Shown here: piece after piece, positions 9,801 to 24,022 of the stretch | Position numbering within the stretch: position 1 is the stretch's first letter | Layout: every line of letters starts with the position of its first letter | Origin: Deltaproteobacteria bacterium | GTDB lineage: Bacteria; UBA10199; GCA-002796325; JACPFF01 | Assembly: GCA_016183065.1 (NCBI GenBank) | Contig: JACPFF010000016.1 | Coordinates: 62,001-126,000 of the forward strand | Length of the DNA stretch: 64,000 nt | Reading direction: 5' to 3' | The notes under the pieces: generated by a model | Seen by the model: only the letters and a program-made list of their open reading frames with translations | Databases searched by the model: none | What the model was told of the DNA's origin: nothing | Position numbers and translations under genes: made by a program

Positions 9801-12800
9801 GACCGTCTACACGCTCACGGCCGGTCCCGCGACAGTCCCCGATGGCCGCGAGTGGCGTGCCGCGATTGCCCAGTGGGGGAGCGGGCCACTCTGCGCGTTT
9901 CTCCGCGCCCCGGCGTGGTGGGTGGAAGGGCGCACGGTCCCGAATCACGCGGAACGGTTGTTGCAACCGCTCCCCGGTGAGACATGGCAAGTGACGGTCC
10001 GCAATGGGCGCGTGCACGAACTCGCCACGTCATGGTGCACGATCGCGATTCGCGGAGATCATCTCTCGTGGACTCTCCGATCCCAGTCATCAGCGCCATC
10101 GATGCCGGAGATGACACTGCGCTATGGCTGGTGTCCCGAGAACGGGATGGTTCCGATCCGTGCGAACGATGCCGAAAACCGGCGGGCCATGCTCGGACTC
10201 TATGCGGCCGTATGGACCGGGACGACGGACGCCGGCGAGATCCTGCCGCTGCGCGTCGGGACGACCTTCGAAGGGAAAGTGCGTATCACGGCTGAGGCCA
10301 TCCGGGCCTTTGTGGCCGCGACCGGCGAGACCGCTGCCCCCTGCATCTCTGGAGACGTGGCTCCGCCGGCGATGGCGGTCTGCTGTGCCTGGGCCCCATT
10401 TGCGCGGGCCTTGCTTGCCTGCGGAACGGTCGCCGATCTGTTGCAACTCGTGCATACGAAACAGACCATCGAGATGGTGCGACCGATGCCGATTTGCGCG
10501 GGCGACCCCTTGCGTACGCGGCTCACGATCACCGCGATTCGGTCCGAGGCCCATGGCACGGTCGTGGCGTTTTCCGGCACAATACTGCGCGGTCGCGAGC
10601 CGTTGGTACGCCTGACGAGCGAATGTTTTCTCCGGGAGTGCTTTCTCGCCGCGGCGGCGAGTGATCCCTCCAAGACCGATCTGTCGACTTCGCACGCCGT
10701 GCCACTCGAGACGCCCTATACAGCGTTTACCTCTGTGATCACAGCCCCCCATACGGCCGAGGCCTATGCAGCGGCCTCTGGTGATCGCAACCCGATCCAT
10801 CGTGAGGGGCCTCTGGCGGTGCTGGCGGGATTCGACGGGCCGATCATGCACGGCATGTGGAGTGCCGCCGCACTCCTGGCAGAAATGACACATCGCTGGG
10901 CGGACGGGGATCCCACGCGCATTGCCCGCTGTGCCGTGCAATTTGCCCAACCCCTCTTTCCCGGCGAACCCGCGACCATTCAGGCGCGGCATCTGGCCAT
11001 GCGCAGCGCCGCCAGTTGCCTTGAGGCGCAAGTGCGTACGGAACGGGGCGTGATTGCCACGGCGCAGGTCGATCTCTGGCCGGCATCGACGGCCTATCTC
11101 TTTACGGGCCAGGGGTCACAACAGGTCGGCATGGGGATGGCCGCCTATGCGCGGTCGGCAGCGGTGCGCGACGTGTGGGATCGTGCGGAGGCCTTTTGTC
11201 GTGCACGCTACGGTTTTTCCATCCTGACGATTGTCCGGGAGAATCCGACGGTGCTCCACCTGCCATTGCCGCACGGGGGGATCGAGACCATTCGGCATCC
11301 TCGCGGAGTCCTCCATCTGACACAATTCACGCAGGTCGCACTCACGGTCGTGGCGATTGCGGGGGTCGCGGAACTCCGGGAGCGGGGATGCGATCATCCG
11401 CGGGCCATTTTTGCCGGGCATTCGCTCGGCGAATATGCGGCACTCTCCGCCTCCGGCATTCTTCCGCTCGAGACGGTGTTGTCATCGGTGTATCATCGCG
11501 GACTGACCATGCAGCATTATGTGCCGCGCACTGCCGATGGCGTCTCTCCGTATCGCATGGCTGTGGTCAGACCCAATCTCGTCGGCATGTGCGAGGACGA
11601 TCTGCAGGCGGACATTGCCCGGATTCTTCAGCAGAGAGCGGGGAGTCTCGAGATCGTAAATTTCAACATCACGGGTGAGCAATATGCCGTCACGGGGGAG
11701 ACCGCACTCCTCAAAACACTGGAGGAACGTCTGCAGGTACGGGCGTCTGCGCGTGGTGTCGACAAACCGCCGATGCTCATGCTCGAGGGGATTGATGTCC
11801 CGTTTCACTCCACGGTCCTGCGCGAGGGGGTGCCAGCATTTCGGGCGACGTTGGAGGAGACCATCCCGGCCCGCATCGATCCTGCAGCACTCATTGGGCG
11901 ATATATCCCCAATCTGAATGCCGACCCCTTTGCGATTGAGCGCGCCTATGTCGAAGCCGTGGCGACGCAGACCGACAGTCCGCTGCTCCGCGCGCTCCTG
12001 GCGAGACCGGTCGGCGATCGGGCATGGCGCCCTGCGGCGGTGGCGCGGACGCTGTTGATTGAATTGCTGGCCTACCAATTTGCCTCGCCCGTGCAATGGA
12101 TACGGACACAGGAACTCCTGTTGACCGACCCACGGTGCCGTGTGGCACACGTGGTCGAGATCGGTCCGCAGCCGGTCCTCGCGAATATGCTCCGTCGAAC
12201 CCTCAAACATCTCCCGGTGCAGCGCGCGCCGTCTATTGCCCATATCGAGCAGGATCGGGCCGTGGTCTTTTGCCTGCGTCCCGATGCCGGGCCTGCGGAG
12301 ACTTCGTCTCCCGCGGCGGTCAGCGAGCTCCGCGAGCGAGAAGGGGGGGGGCCATCACACTCCGCACAGTCTTCGACTGTGCTTCGCGGCCCAGCACAGC
12401 TGGGTCTTGACCCGGCTTTACCCGTTGGGGGGGGAGTGGCGACGACCGAGTCCGGGGACCCAGCGCAGCTGGGTGGACGAGGAAGTCCCCGCAGGCGAGA
12501 GCCGGAGGGGACGCGAGCTCCCCAGGGTTTTCAGCAGCCGCACAGCGGCGCTGAAGGGGGGACCCAACGGGCTTTGCCCGTTGGGGGGGCGACGCGAGCC
12601 CCTGTAATCGACGTTCCATATGATGTGACGACCGGTTTGCGCGCGCTGATGGCGCTCAAACTCCGTCTCCGACCCGATGAGATTGCCCCGAGCGACACGA
12701 TCGAACGGCTCACGCGGGGCAATTCGGCACGACGCAATGAGATCCTCGCGGATATCGGTGCGGAATTCCAGGTCGGCGCCATCGATGAGGCCCACAATAA

Positions 12801-15800
12801 ACCCGTCAGCGAGCTGATCGCCCTCATCACGGCCAAGGGGAGTTACACGGCTCCCGGTCCGTATTTGCGGGTGGCGACGGATCACGCGATCACGCAGGGG
12901 CTCCCCTTGTCACGCGCGGAGATCCTCACTCATCTGCAACGGACGTGGCAACTGGCCGACGGTCGGTTGCTGGCACTCACCGTGCTCCTGCCGTGTGCCG
13001 TGCGGCACGGTGTCTCCAGTGGCAGTGGACCGCTCTCGCCGATCGGGTTGGAGCACAAAATGGGCGCGCGCGAGGTCGCAACAGCGTGGCTCGACCGCTT
13101 GGTGGAGTGGTATGGCCTCCTGCATGACGTCCATGTCCCGCGCCGCGCAGAGACGACCGCAGGGGGTGGTGCCACCGTGGATGCCGCCGCGCTCGAGGCG
13201 CTGGAACAGAAATATTTCGGACGGGAGGGACTGCTGGGCGATGTGACGACCGCCCTGTTGCGTGCCGGCAATCGCGATCCCTATCAACCGGTGCTCGAGG
13301 CCGATCAGGAATTGTTGAAGGCGACTATTGGAGGGGCTCACGTCGCCCCCTCCAGCGGCAAAGCCGCTGGAGCCTCCCCTTCAACGCCGCGGTGCGGCTT
13401 GGGCGTGAGCCCGTGGGGCCCCACGCACGAGCTTGCGCTCTATCGTGGGGCCCTGGGGCCGCAGTTTGAACGGGTCATGGCTCCCTGCTTCGATGCAGAG
13501 CGTGCGGTCACGCTGAGCAGTCACTGGAACTGGGCGCGCCGGGATCTCATCGACCTCTATTGGCGGGTGGAGAGGGGCAGCTGTCCGATTGCCAAGGCGC
13601 GCCGGGAAGGGACGGCGATTGCACAACGTGCCGACGAGATGGTGGTCGTCACCGCCGCCTATTGTGCAGCCCGTGCCGTGTCCGAGGGACGCACAGTCCA
13701 GGCCAGACTCTTTGCCCGCATTCAGAAAGAGGCCCAGCAGGTGTTGCGCACGGCTCCCGCTCTGCGCCCGTCGCCGGACGTTGTCGCGGCCGTGGAACGG
13801 CTGTTGTCGCACGGCGGCCTCCCCGATGTTGTGAGGCAGGCCGTGCGTATGGTGCTTCGTGACGGCCTCTCGCTCGCCGGACAGGTGGTGTTGGTCACGG
13901 GTGCGGGGCCGGGGTCGATCGGTGCGGAAATTGCCGGCTATGCCTTGCAGGGAGGGGCGACGGTGATTGTCGCCTCCTCCCGTCTCGATCAGGACCGCGT
14001 GTTGTGGTGGCGCGAGCGGTACCAGCGCGATGGCGCCCGGGGCGCGACATTGGTCCTCCTCCCTGCCAATCAGGGCAATCAGGCCGATTGTCGCTCGCTC
14101 GTCCGCTGGATCTCCGCCGAATATGGCCATCTCGATCTCCTCTTCCCCTTCGCGGCCATCAAGGAGTTCGGCGATGTGACCACCATGGATGCCGGCGCGG
14201 CGACCGCGACCTGGCGCGTCCTGGTGCAGGGGGTGGAGTGGTTGACCGCTGCCGTGGCCGAGGAGAATGCCGCACGCAATCTGGCTCCACACGCCACCAC
14301 GATCTCTCTCCCGGGATCGCCCAATCAGGGCCTCCTGGGGGGCGATGGGGCCTACGGGGCCTCCAAGGCCGCGCTCGAGGTGTTGACGCGTCGGTGGCGC
14401 TCCGAGTTTTCCGCCTGGGGACGGTACACCCGCATGATCGGGGCACAGATCGGCTGGACGCGCGGGACCGGCCTGATGCAGGCCAATGACGCGATCGCGC
14501 AGGCACTCGAGGCGCGGACCGGTTGTCAGACCTTTGCCACAACGGAGATGGGGTTTCTCCTGGTCGCGCTGATGCATCCCTCGCTGCGCGCCTTGGCCAC
14601 GCAGGAACCGCTGTGGGTCTCGCTGACCGGCGGTTTTGAACGGATCCCGGAGATCGGCGCTGTGCTGCGGAGTGTGCGTGAAGCACTGGCTGCGCACCGG
14701 GCGGACCCTGCGATGCCCTCCACGGCGGTGGAGATCCCTTTCAAGGCCGACCCGGCATATTTTGCCTTTCCACCGCTGTCAGATCCGGAACAACGCCCCA
14801 CGCCTATGTCGGCAAAGGCCTTGCCACCCGACGAGGTGTATGTCGTGGTCGGTTACGGCGAGGTCTCGCCCTATGGCAGTGCACGGACCCGATGGGAAGT
14901 CGAATGCGGCGGACTCTCCAATGAGGGATGTCTCGAATTGGCATGGTTGACCGGTCGTATCCGGTTTTCCGCGGGTCGCGATTACGTGGGATGGCTCGAC
15001 GCCGCCAGCGGGGAACCGGTCCCCGACCACGCCATGAAGGCCCGTTATGAAACGATCCTGCGGAAACATGCGGGGGTCCGTTTGGTCGATCCCGCTGCGC
15101 AGGGGTTCGATCCCCGGGCGTTGACTGTCCTGGCCGATGTCCAATTGCCGGGACCGCTCGTGATTCCCGTGACATCGCAGGCCGAAGGGGAGGCGTACTG
15201 TGCCAAGTTCCCCGGCGAGGCCGAACTGGTCGTCGATCGGCTCGACGCGTCGCCCTCACACTATGGTGTCCGTCTTCCCAAGGGGTCGGTGATCAAGGTG
15301 CCGATGGCCGCGCGGCTTTCGCGATATGTTGCCGGGCAGATTCCGACCGGCTGGGATGCGACACGCTACGGTCTTCCACAGGATCTGATCCAACAGGTCG
15401 ATCGTAATACCCTCTTCAACTTCGTCGCCACGATCGAGGCCTTTCACAGCATGGGCGGATTGCCCGACGAGATGTGCGATGTGCTCCATCCCACGCGGAT
15501 CGGAAATACCCAGGGGAGCGGGATGGGCGGACAGCAATCGCTTGAGCGGCTCTATCACGATCATCGCGAAGGACGTCCCCGCAAGGGGGATACGCTCCAG
15601 GAGATGCTGATTAACGTCATGGGCGGATGGATCACGCAGAGCTACGTCGGGAGCTATGGCCCCATGGTGCATCCGGTGAGTGCGTGTGCGACCGCGCTGG
15701 TGTCACTCGATACGGCCGTGAATCTCCTTGCGGCCCGGAAGGCGGATTTTGTGGTGGCCGGGGGCTTTGATGACCTGAGCGCCGAGGGGATGATCGGCTT

Positions 15801-16701
15801 TAGCGATATGGATGCCACTGCCAATGCCGATGTCATGCTGGCCAAGGGGATTGCACCGGAACGGTTCAGTCGCCCCAATGACCGGCGTCGTGGCGGGTTT
15901 GTGGAGGGGCAGGGTGGGGGGACGATCCTCGTCACCCGTCTCTCCATTGCCGCGCAATTGGGACTTCCGGTCTATGCCGTGGTGGCCCACGTGGCCACAC
16001 ACGCCGACGGGATCCACACGTCGATTCCGGCCCCGGGTCTCGGCCTCCTGGGGTTGGTGAGCCCGATGCGCGATGGCACGACGCCGCTCGGCCGGGCCCT
16101 TGCCGATTTTGGGCTGACCGCGGACGACATTGTCGTCGTCTCCAAACACGATACCTCAACGCGCGCCAACGATCCGAACGAAAATCACCTCCACGATCAG
16201 ATCCAGCAGGTCTTGCAGCGCAGTGAAGGATGGCCGCTCCTCGTCCACTCGCAAAAAGCCCTGCTGGGGCACGCCAAGGGTGGTGCCGGGGCCTGGCAGA
16301 TCGGCGCGGCCCTGCAGATGCTGGCGACCGGGGTCATTCCGGGCAATCCGCACCTCGAAGATGTGGATCCCGCCATGCAGGCCTTCTCGCGACTCTGTTT
16401 CAGCGATCGGCCTGTGGCGACGCCGCCAGGCACCGTCCGCGCCGTGCTCCTGACTGCGCTCGGATTCGGACACATCGGGGCCGGTGCCCTGCTCGTTCAT
16501 CCTGATTATGCCCTGCGACTCTTGTCGAAGCGCGAATGGAACGGATATGTCGAGCGTCGGACGGTCCGGGAACGATGGCGCATCGAGCGGGAATGGGCCA
16601 TCCGCATGGGGACCACGCCTGCGTTTGTCCAGCGGCGGGGGAAACCGTACGACGATGCCGAGGCGGAAGTCGCGATGCTGTTAGGGTCGGGGGGATCTTA
16701 G
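6856..16701 (+). CDS. fas: Type I fatty acid synthase (AT-ER-DH-MPT-ACP-KR-KS)
   Basis: Giant multidomain enzyme (3281 residues) for de novo fatty acid synthesis. Domain order matches actinobacterial FAS-I, which is equivalent to fungal beta plus alpha chains. AT has VGHSQG with Ser143. The FMN enoyl reductase has GGGMTPTSVE near 459 and GGKAGGHHSWEDLHG near 602. DH has GDRNPIH at 1309-1315. MPT has GHSLGE with Ser1523. The ACP phosphopantetheine site GNSARRNEI, Ser1957, matches the GGKSTVQNEI of yeast FAS. KR has VTGAGPGSIGAE and Tyr2500/Lys2504. KS has SACATA with Cys2944, His3098 and His3139. There is no C-terminal PPT domain; acpS is encoded nearby. The ATG at 6856 follows GGAGG by five bases. 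Two hairpin elements are inserted in frame, at residues about 1814-1917 and 2157-2190. Confidence 0.97.
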   Translation: METAYHSPLSPYGASHCVTQVREGTIVPLIEFGGNAIAYWEELVGRYHESMTVRNLVDRVAKKLNDTIELSDISTSGILARGLPLQRWLQEPSAVPPADYLASGTVSMPLIFLTQIGHVISLRDQHPMLGEIFDRAVGYVGHSQGVMTGLCFATGREGEGFAELVEAVACYFLWQAFRMQQALLPGRVTPAEYDASTHRGDGAPAPMAAIAGLERHEIETLLTQAPTTGPVVISVINDWDRMVLSGSMTDLLRVREQLLQWESAWTHDLVTKHRRVGWQYLQMSSPFHSPYMVATQGQFEHDLVRLGIHFDAHALRAPLYGTAMGNNLQQADDLTAALIAMQWTGAVDWPTVLRKATHPAGGACVTHIVDFGPGDGVAKITARQQRGRGIGVIMAATDAGRTQLLSEDPAAVPRGEDWERFRPRLHAVASVPSSDSRATPRLWLDNRFSRFTKVPPIFGGGMTPTSVEIDMVVAAANAGYLQEWAGGGQVTEAIWDGRADELRQALLPGRGIIFNALYLDPYLWRLHFPRILEQKRRGIPYIGMTISAGIPEVEEASRILRALLAEGLWCNAFKPGNDAQIAQVLQIADANPDVTLLMHVEGGKAGGHHSWEDLHGLILRNYAAIRVRANVILCVGGGIGTPEAAACWLMGSWHHRDTLPVMPVDAVFLGTRLMACKEAKTSPQVKAQLVRLQGTTEWIRPQQVCGGMTSQKSQMDADIHCAESGATRAGRLLDALAGQPRETIVARKQEIVALLAKTAKPYFGDLPAMTYAGVLARMVALMAPGAIAPHLPHDGPWYDRSFRERALAWAQRAEARCAPRTSGAARWVGDPRQLDDPAQCLSALRDRYPAMETTRLHAEDVAYFLFLCRQPGKPVNFVPVIDEDVRRWYKADSLWQSHDPRYPADAVITVPGPEAVRSITAMDEPIATVFSAFEQAAIAAVERADATRDRERPLISFVGEGVPTACTELTTAVLARTPRGAKTVYTLTAGPATVPDGREWRAAIAQWGSGPLCAFLRAPAWWVEGRTVPNHAERLLQPLPGETWQVTVRNGRVHELATSWCTIAIRGDHLSWTLRSQSSAPSMPEMTLRYGWCPENGMVPIRANDAENRRAMLGLYAAVWTGTTDAGEILPLRVGTTFEGKVRITAEAIRAFVAATGETAAPCISGDVAPPAMAVCCAWAPFARALLACGTVADLLQLVHTKQTIEMVRPMPICAGDPLRTRLTITAIRSEAHGTVVAFSGTILRGREPLVRLTSECFLRECFLAAAASDPSKTDLSTSHAVPLETPYTAFTSVITAPHTAEAYAAASGDRNPIHREGPLAVLAGFDGPIMHGMWSAAALLAEMTHRWADGDPTRIARCAVQFAQPLFPGEPATIQARHLAMRSAASCLEAQVRTERGVIATAQVDLWPASTAYLFTGQGSQQVGMGMAAYARSAAVRDVWDRAEAFCRARYGFSILTIVRENPTVLHLPLPHGGIETIRHPRGVLHLTQFTQVALTVVAIAGVAELRERGCDHPRAIFAGHSLGEYAALSASGILPLETVLSSVYHRGLTMQHYVPRTADGVSPYRMAVVRPNLVGMCEDDLQADIARILQQRAGSLEIVNFNITGEQYAVTGETALLKTLEERLQVRASARGVDKPPMLMLEGIDVPFHSTVLREGVPAFRATLEETIPARIDPAALIGRYIPNLNADPFAIERAYVEAVATQTDSPLLRALLARPVGDRAWRPAAVARTLLIELLAYQFASPVQWIRTQELLLTDPRCRVAHVVEIGPQPVLANMLRRTLKHLPVQRAPSIAHIEQDRAVVFCLRPDAGPAETSSPAAVSELREREGGGPSHSAQSSTVLRGPAQLGLDPALPVGGGVATTESGDPAQLGGRGSPRRREPEGTRAPQGFQQPHSGAEGGTQRALPVGGATRAPVIDVPYDVTTGLRALMALKLRLRPDEIAPSDTIERLTRGNSARRNEILADIGAEFQVGAIDEAHNKPVSELIALITAKGSYTAPGPYLRVATDHAITQGLPLSRAEILTHLQRTWQLADGRLLALTVLLPCAVRHGVSSGSGPLSPIGLEHKMGAREVATAWLDRLVEWYGLLHDVHVPRRAETTAGGGATVDAAALEALEQKYFGREGLLGDVTTALLRAGNRDPYQPVLEADQELLKATIGGAHVAPSSGKAAGASPSTPRCGLGVSPWGPTHELALYRGALGPQFERVMAPCFDAERAVTLSSHWNWARRDLIDLYWRVERGSCPIAKARREGTAIAQRADEMVVVTAAYCAARAVSEGRTVQARLFARIQKEAQQVLRTAPALRPSPDVVAAVERLLSHGGLPDVVRQAVRMVLRDGLSLAGQVVLVTGAGPGSIGAEIAGYALQGGATVIVASSRLDQDRVLWWRERYQRDGARGATLVLLPANQGNQADCRSLVRWISAEYGHLDLLFPFAAIKEFGDVTTMDAGAATATWRVLVQGVEWLTAAVAEENAARNLAPHATTISLPGSPNQGLLGGDGAYGASKAALEVLTRRWRSEFSAWGRYTRMIGAQIGWTRGTGLMQANDAIAQALEARTGCQTFATTEMGFLLVALMHPSLRALATQEPLWVSLTGGFERIPEIGAVLRSVREALAAHRADPAMPSTAVEIPFKADPAYFAFPPLSDPEQRPTPMSAKALPPDEVYVVVGYGEVSPYGSARTRWEVECGGLSNEGCLELAWLTGRIRFSAGRDYVGWLDAASGEPVPDHAMKARYETILRKHAGVRLVDPAAQGFDPRALTVLADVQLPGPLVIPVTSQAEGEAYCAKFPGEAELVVDRLDASPSHYGVRLPKGSVIKVPMAARLSRYVAGQIPTGWDATRYGLPQDLIQQVDRNTLFNFVATIEAFHSMGGLPDEMCDVLHPTRIGNTQGSGMGGQQSLERLYHDHREGRPRKGDTLQEMLINVMGGWITQSYVGSYGPMVHPVSACATALVSLDTAVNLLAARKADFVVAGGFDDLSAEGMIGFSDMDATANADVMLAKGIAPERFSRPNDRRRGGFVEGQGGGTILVTRLSIAAQLGLPVYAVVAHVATHADGIHTSIPAPGLGLLGLVSPMRDGTTPLGRALADFGLTADDIVVVSKHDTSTRANDPNENHLHDQIQQVLQRSEGWPLLVHSQKALLGHAKGGAGAWQIGAALQMLATGVIPGNPHLEDVDPAMQAFSRLCFSDRPVATPPGTVRAVLLTALGFGHIGAGALLVHPDYALRLLSKREWNGYVERRTVRERWRIEREWAIRMGTTPAFVQRRGKPYDDAEAEVAMLLGSGGS
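12297..12608 (+). repeat. Mosaic hairpin element A1, in frame inside fas (MPT-ACP linker)
   Basis: About 312 bases of GC-rich hairpins, translated as a Gly/Pro/Ser/Arg-rich linker between MPT and ACP. Stems with tiny loops are: 12297-12311 (6 pairs, loop TTC), 12364-12382 (8 pairs, TTC), 12390-12404 and 12459-12473 (6 pairs, CCCAGC/GCTGGG), and 12563-12585 (10 pairs, CCCAACGGGC, loop TTT). The stretches GTGGCGACGACCGAGTCCGG and GGGGGGCGACGCGAGCCCCT are the reverse complement of stretches in A2-A4. The element is therefore inverted relative to those copies yet still open in the fas frame. Edges are approximate. Confidence 0.85.
13324..13424 (+). repeat. Mosaic hairpin element A2, in frame inside fas (ACP-KR region)
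   Basis: About 101 bases, opening CTATTGGAGGGGCTCACGTC and closing GTGGGGCCCCAC, shared almost base for base with A3 and A4. It holds a 10-pair stem with AAA loop at 13350-13372 and a GGGC-GTGA-GCCC hairpin with a GNRA-type loop near 13402-13413. It is translated as TIGGAHVAPSSGKAAGASP followed by STPRCGLGVSPWGPT, which has no counterpart I know in FAS-I. It sits after the four-helix ACP region and before the ketoreductase. Confidence 0.88.
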
Positions 16702-17357
16702 TCATGCTGCATAGCCCGCCAGCGTGTGGCGGCATGACGCAGAATGCGCCGCGCAAGGCGGGTCTTGTCGAGGAGCGGCAGATGGACCATGGGGCCATGA
16801 TGATCCAGGAGGACCGCACGTTGCCGGGGCGCACCGATTGCGGCAACGGTGTTGGCGACGAGCATGTTACAGCCTGTGGCGCGCAATTTTTTTCGCGCCT
16901 GACGGAGGAGATTGCGGGATTCGAGTGCAAATCCGACCACCATCTGGTCCGCGCGTTTCCGGCGGGTCACGGTGGCCAGGATGTCCGGATTCGCGACCAG
17001 CGAGAGGGTGAGCCGCTGCGTGCCACTCCGCTTCATTTTGTGCCGGTGGATGGTTGCCGGGCGAAAGTCGGCGACCGCCGCGGCCATGATGACGATGTCG
17101 GCGGTGGGGGCCGTGCGGACCGTGGCACGATACATGTCGCGCGCCGTGATCACCCGGATGAGGCGGACGCGTCGTGGCGGCACCAACGCGGCCGGTCCGC
17201 TGATGAGCGTGACGCGTGCGCCACGCTCCCGGGCCAGGCGCGCCAATGCGTACCCGAGCTTCCCCGACGATGCATTGGCCACAAAACGGACCGGGTCGAT
17301 CGCTTCGTGCGTGGGTCCCGCGGTAATGACCACATGACAGTGAGAGAGTATGCCCAC
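16698..17357 (-). CDS. coaB: Stand-alone phosphopantothenate-cysteine ligase (CoaB domain)
   Basis: CoA biosynthesis: joins 4'-phosphopantothenate to cysteine with CTP. Most bacteria fuse this domain to the CoaC decarboxylase as CoaBC (Dfp); here only about 219 residues of CoaB are present. The start VVITAGPTHEAIDPVRFVAN, then ASSGKLGYALA, is the CoaB nucleotide-binding signature, followed by MAAAVADFRP, the basic substrate region and ANPDILATV. No flavoprotein CoaC half is encoded in frame. The stop overlaps the fas stop tail to tail by four bases, and the start faces acpS across 47 bases. The position suggests a role in pantetheine supply for the FAS ACP, which is inference. Confidence 0.9.
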   Translation of the reverse strand: MGILSHCHVVITAGPTHEAIDPVRFVANASSGKLGYALARLARERGARVTLISGPAALVPPRRVRLIRVITARDMYRATVRTAPTADIVIMAAAVADFRPATIHRHKMKRSGTQRLTLSLVANPDILATVTRRKRADQMVVGFALESRNLLRQARKKLRATGCNMLVANTVAAIGAPRQRAVLLDHHGPMVHLPLLDKTRLARRILRHAATRWRAMQHD

Positions 17358-17404
17358 ACCGTGATCGTTAGCAGAAGAGGCGACCGGCCCACAAAAGGTT
17401 TTTT

Positions 17405-18036
17405 ATGATCCGCGGCATCGGCATTGATTTGTGCGAGATTCCGGCGATGGAGGCCCGTCTGGCCGACCCGGCCTCCCATTTTCTCGCAACACATTTCACG
17501 GCCCAGGAGCGTGCGACGCTCGCGGAGCGCGGGAGCGGGTGGCCGGCGCAGCACGCGGCAGCGCGGTATGCCGCCAAGGAAGCGGTGATCAAGGCCCTCT
17601 CCCAGGCGGCGGGTGGTGCCGTACTCCTCCCCACTATTGGAGGGGCTCACGTACCCTGCGGCTCCGCCTCCGGGTACTCCCTCGTCCACCCGCTTCGCGG
17701 GTGCCCGGACTCGGTCGTCGCCACTGCCCCCTCCAGCGGCAAAGCCGCTGGAGCCTCCCCTTCAACGCCGCGGTGCGGCTGGGTCGTGGGGCCCCGGACG
17801 CCAGTCCGGGGGGTGTCGTGCGCGGGCGAAGCCTTCTCCCAGGGTGCCACGGGCGTAAGCCCGTGGGGCCCCACGGTCGATTATCGCGAGATCGAAATTG
17901 TCGCAGTGGGCACCGGGGTGCCGCAGGTGCGATTGCATGGGGCGGTGCGCACCGTGGCCACACAACTCGGCGTCGCGCAGATTGCGCTCTCGTTGTCGCA
18001 TGAAGCGGCAATGGCCGTTGCCATGGTCGTCATCGT

Positions 18037-18040
<4 letters not shown>
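17405..18040 (+). CDS. acpS: Holo-ACP synthase interrupted by an in-frame repeat
   Basis: Transfers 4'-phosphopantetheine from CoA to the ACP serine. The first 75 residues hold the Mg site GIDLCEI and the catalytic RYAAKEAVIKAL. The C-terminal part resumes at DYREIEIVAVGTGVPQVRLH and ends SLSHEAAMAVAMVV. Between them lie about 80 extra residues encoded by hairpin element A3, making the protein 211 residues against about 125 normally. The insert falls in the loop before the strand that reads R-D-I-E-V in typical AcpS, away from the catalytic residues, so activity may survive. The stop overlaps the start of the carboxylase gene (ATGA), implying coupling. In Mycobacterium acpS also neighbours fas. 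Confidence 0.93.
17634..17874 (+). repeat. Mosaic hairpin element A3, in frame inside acpS
   Basis: About 241 bases with the same opening (CTATTGGAGGGGCTCACGT) and closing (GTGGGGCCCCAC) as A2. It contains the extra module found inverted in A1 (CACCCGC-TTC-GCGGGTG at 17687-17703 and CCGGACTCGGTCGTCGCCAC), the 10-pair AAA stem seen in A2, an 8-pair stem CCCCGGAC-GCCA-GTCCGGGG at 17792-17811, and CCACGGGC-GTAA-GCCCGTGG at 17847-17866 with a GNRA loop. No stop occurs in the acpS frame. Confidence 0.9.
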
Positions 18041-23658
<5,618 letters not shown>

Positions 23659-23755
23659 AGAGGTCTCCGACTGTCCGACTTTCCTCCATCCCTGTGTGAA
23701 ATCGCATCACGTGTCGACCGCTCTCGGTGTTTTAACCTCCTGTTTTTTCGGGAAT

Positions 23756-23882
23756 GGGGACCTCAAAAAACCGCCCATCTGCGTTGTTGCCCACAAACTC
23801 GCCGTCCTCACGTACACCACCAGTACGCTCCGGCGGCTCGTTTGCGGGGCGCCTAGCATCTGGGCGGTTTTTTGAGGTCCCC
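23756..23882. repeat. 127-bp palindromic element B1
   Basis: Ends in a perfect 22-base inverted repeat starting GGGGACCTCAAAAAACCGCC. The centre contains CCTCACGTAC and GTACGCTCCGG separated by a few bases, the core shared with B2-B4. It fills most of the 364-base space between the carboxylase stop and the ComEA-like start; no gene is seen in the rest of that space. As RNA it would fold into one long hairpin and could end transcription from the lipid operon. Confidence 0.9.
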
Positions 23883-24022
23883 AAAAGAGAGATTTTTTTA
23901 AGGTGCCCGGATGTCATATTGGCATGCGACTTGCTTTGGTACAGCGCCATGGCGTGGCCACGCACCATATGCAGAGAACGAATCAACCCGATGCAGGATC
24001 TCATCACGAAAGGACTTATCAG

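Noticed and set aside
12297..12608. fas element A1 considered as a natural Pro/Ser-rich ACP linker
   Set aside because: FAS-I linkers can be low in complexity, but this stretch shares nucleotide blocks with elements in acpS, the hydrolase and ispH, so it is a repeat insertion.
6856..16701. The giant gene considered as a polyketide or PUFA synthase
   Set aside because: The order AT-ER-DH-MPT-ACP-KR-KS with a TIM-barrel-type ER and GNSARRNEI-type ACP is FAS-I; PfaA-type and modular PKS genes start with KS and have tandem or different ACPs.
12297..17874. Hairpin arrays considered as CRISPR
   Set aside because: Repeats are irregular in spacing and length, are themselves translated, have no unique spacers of uniform size and no cas genes nearby.
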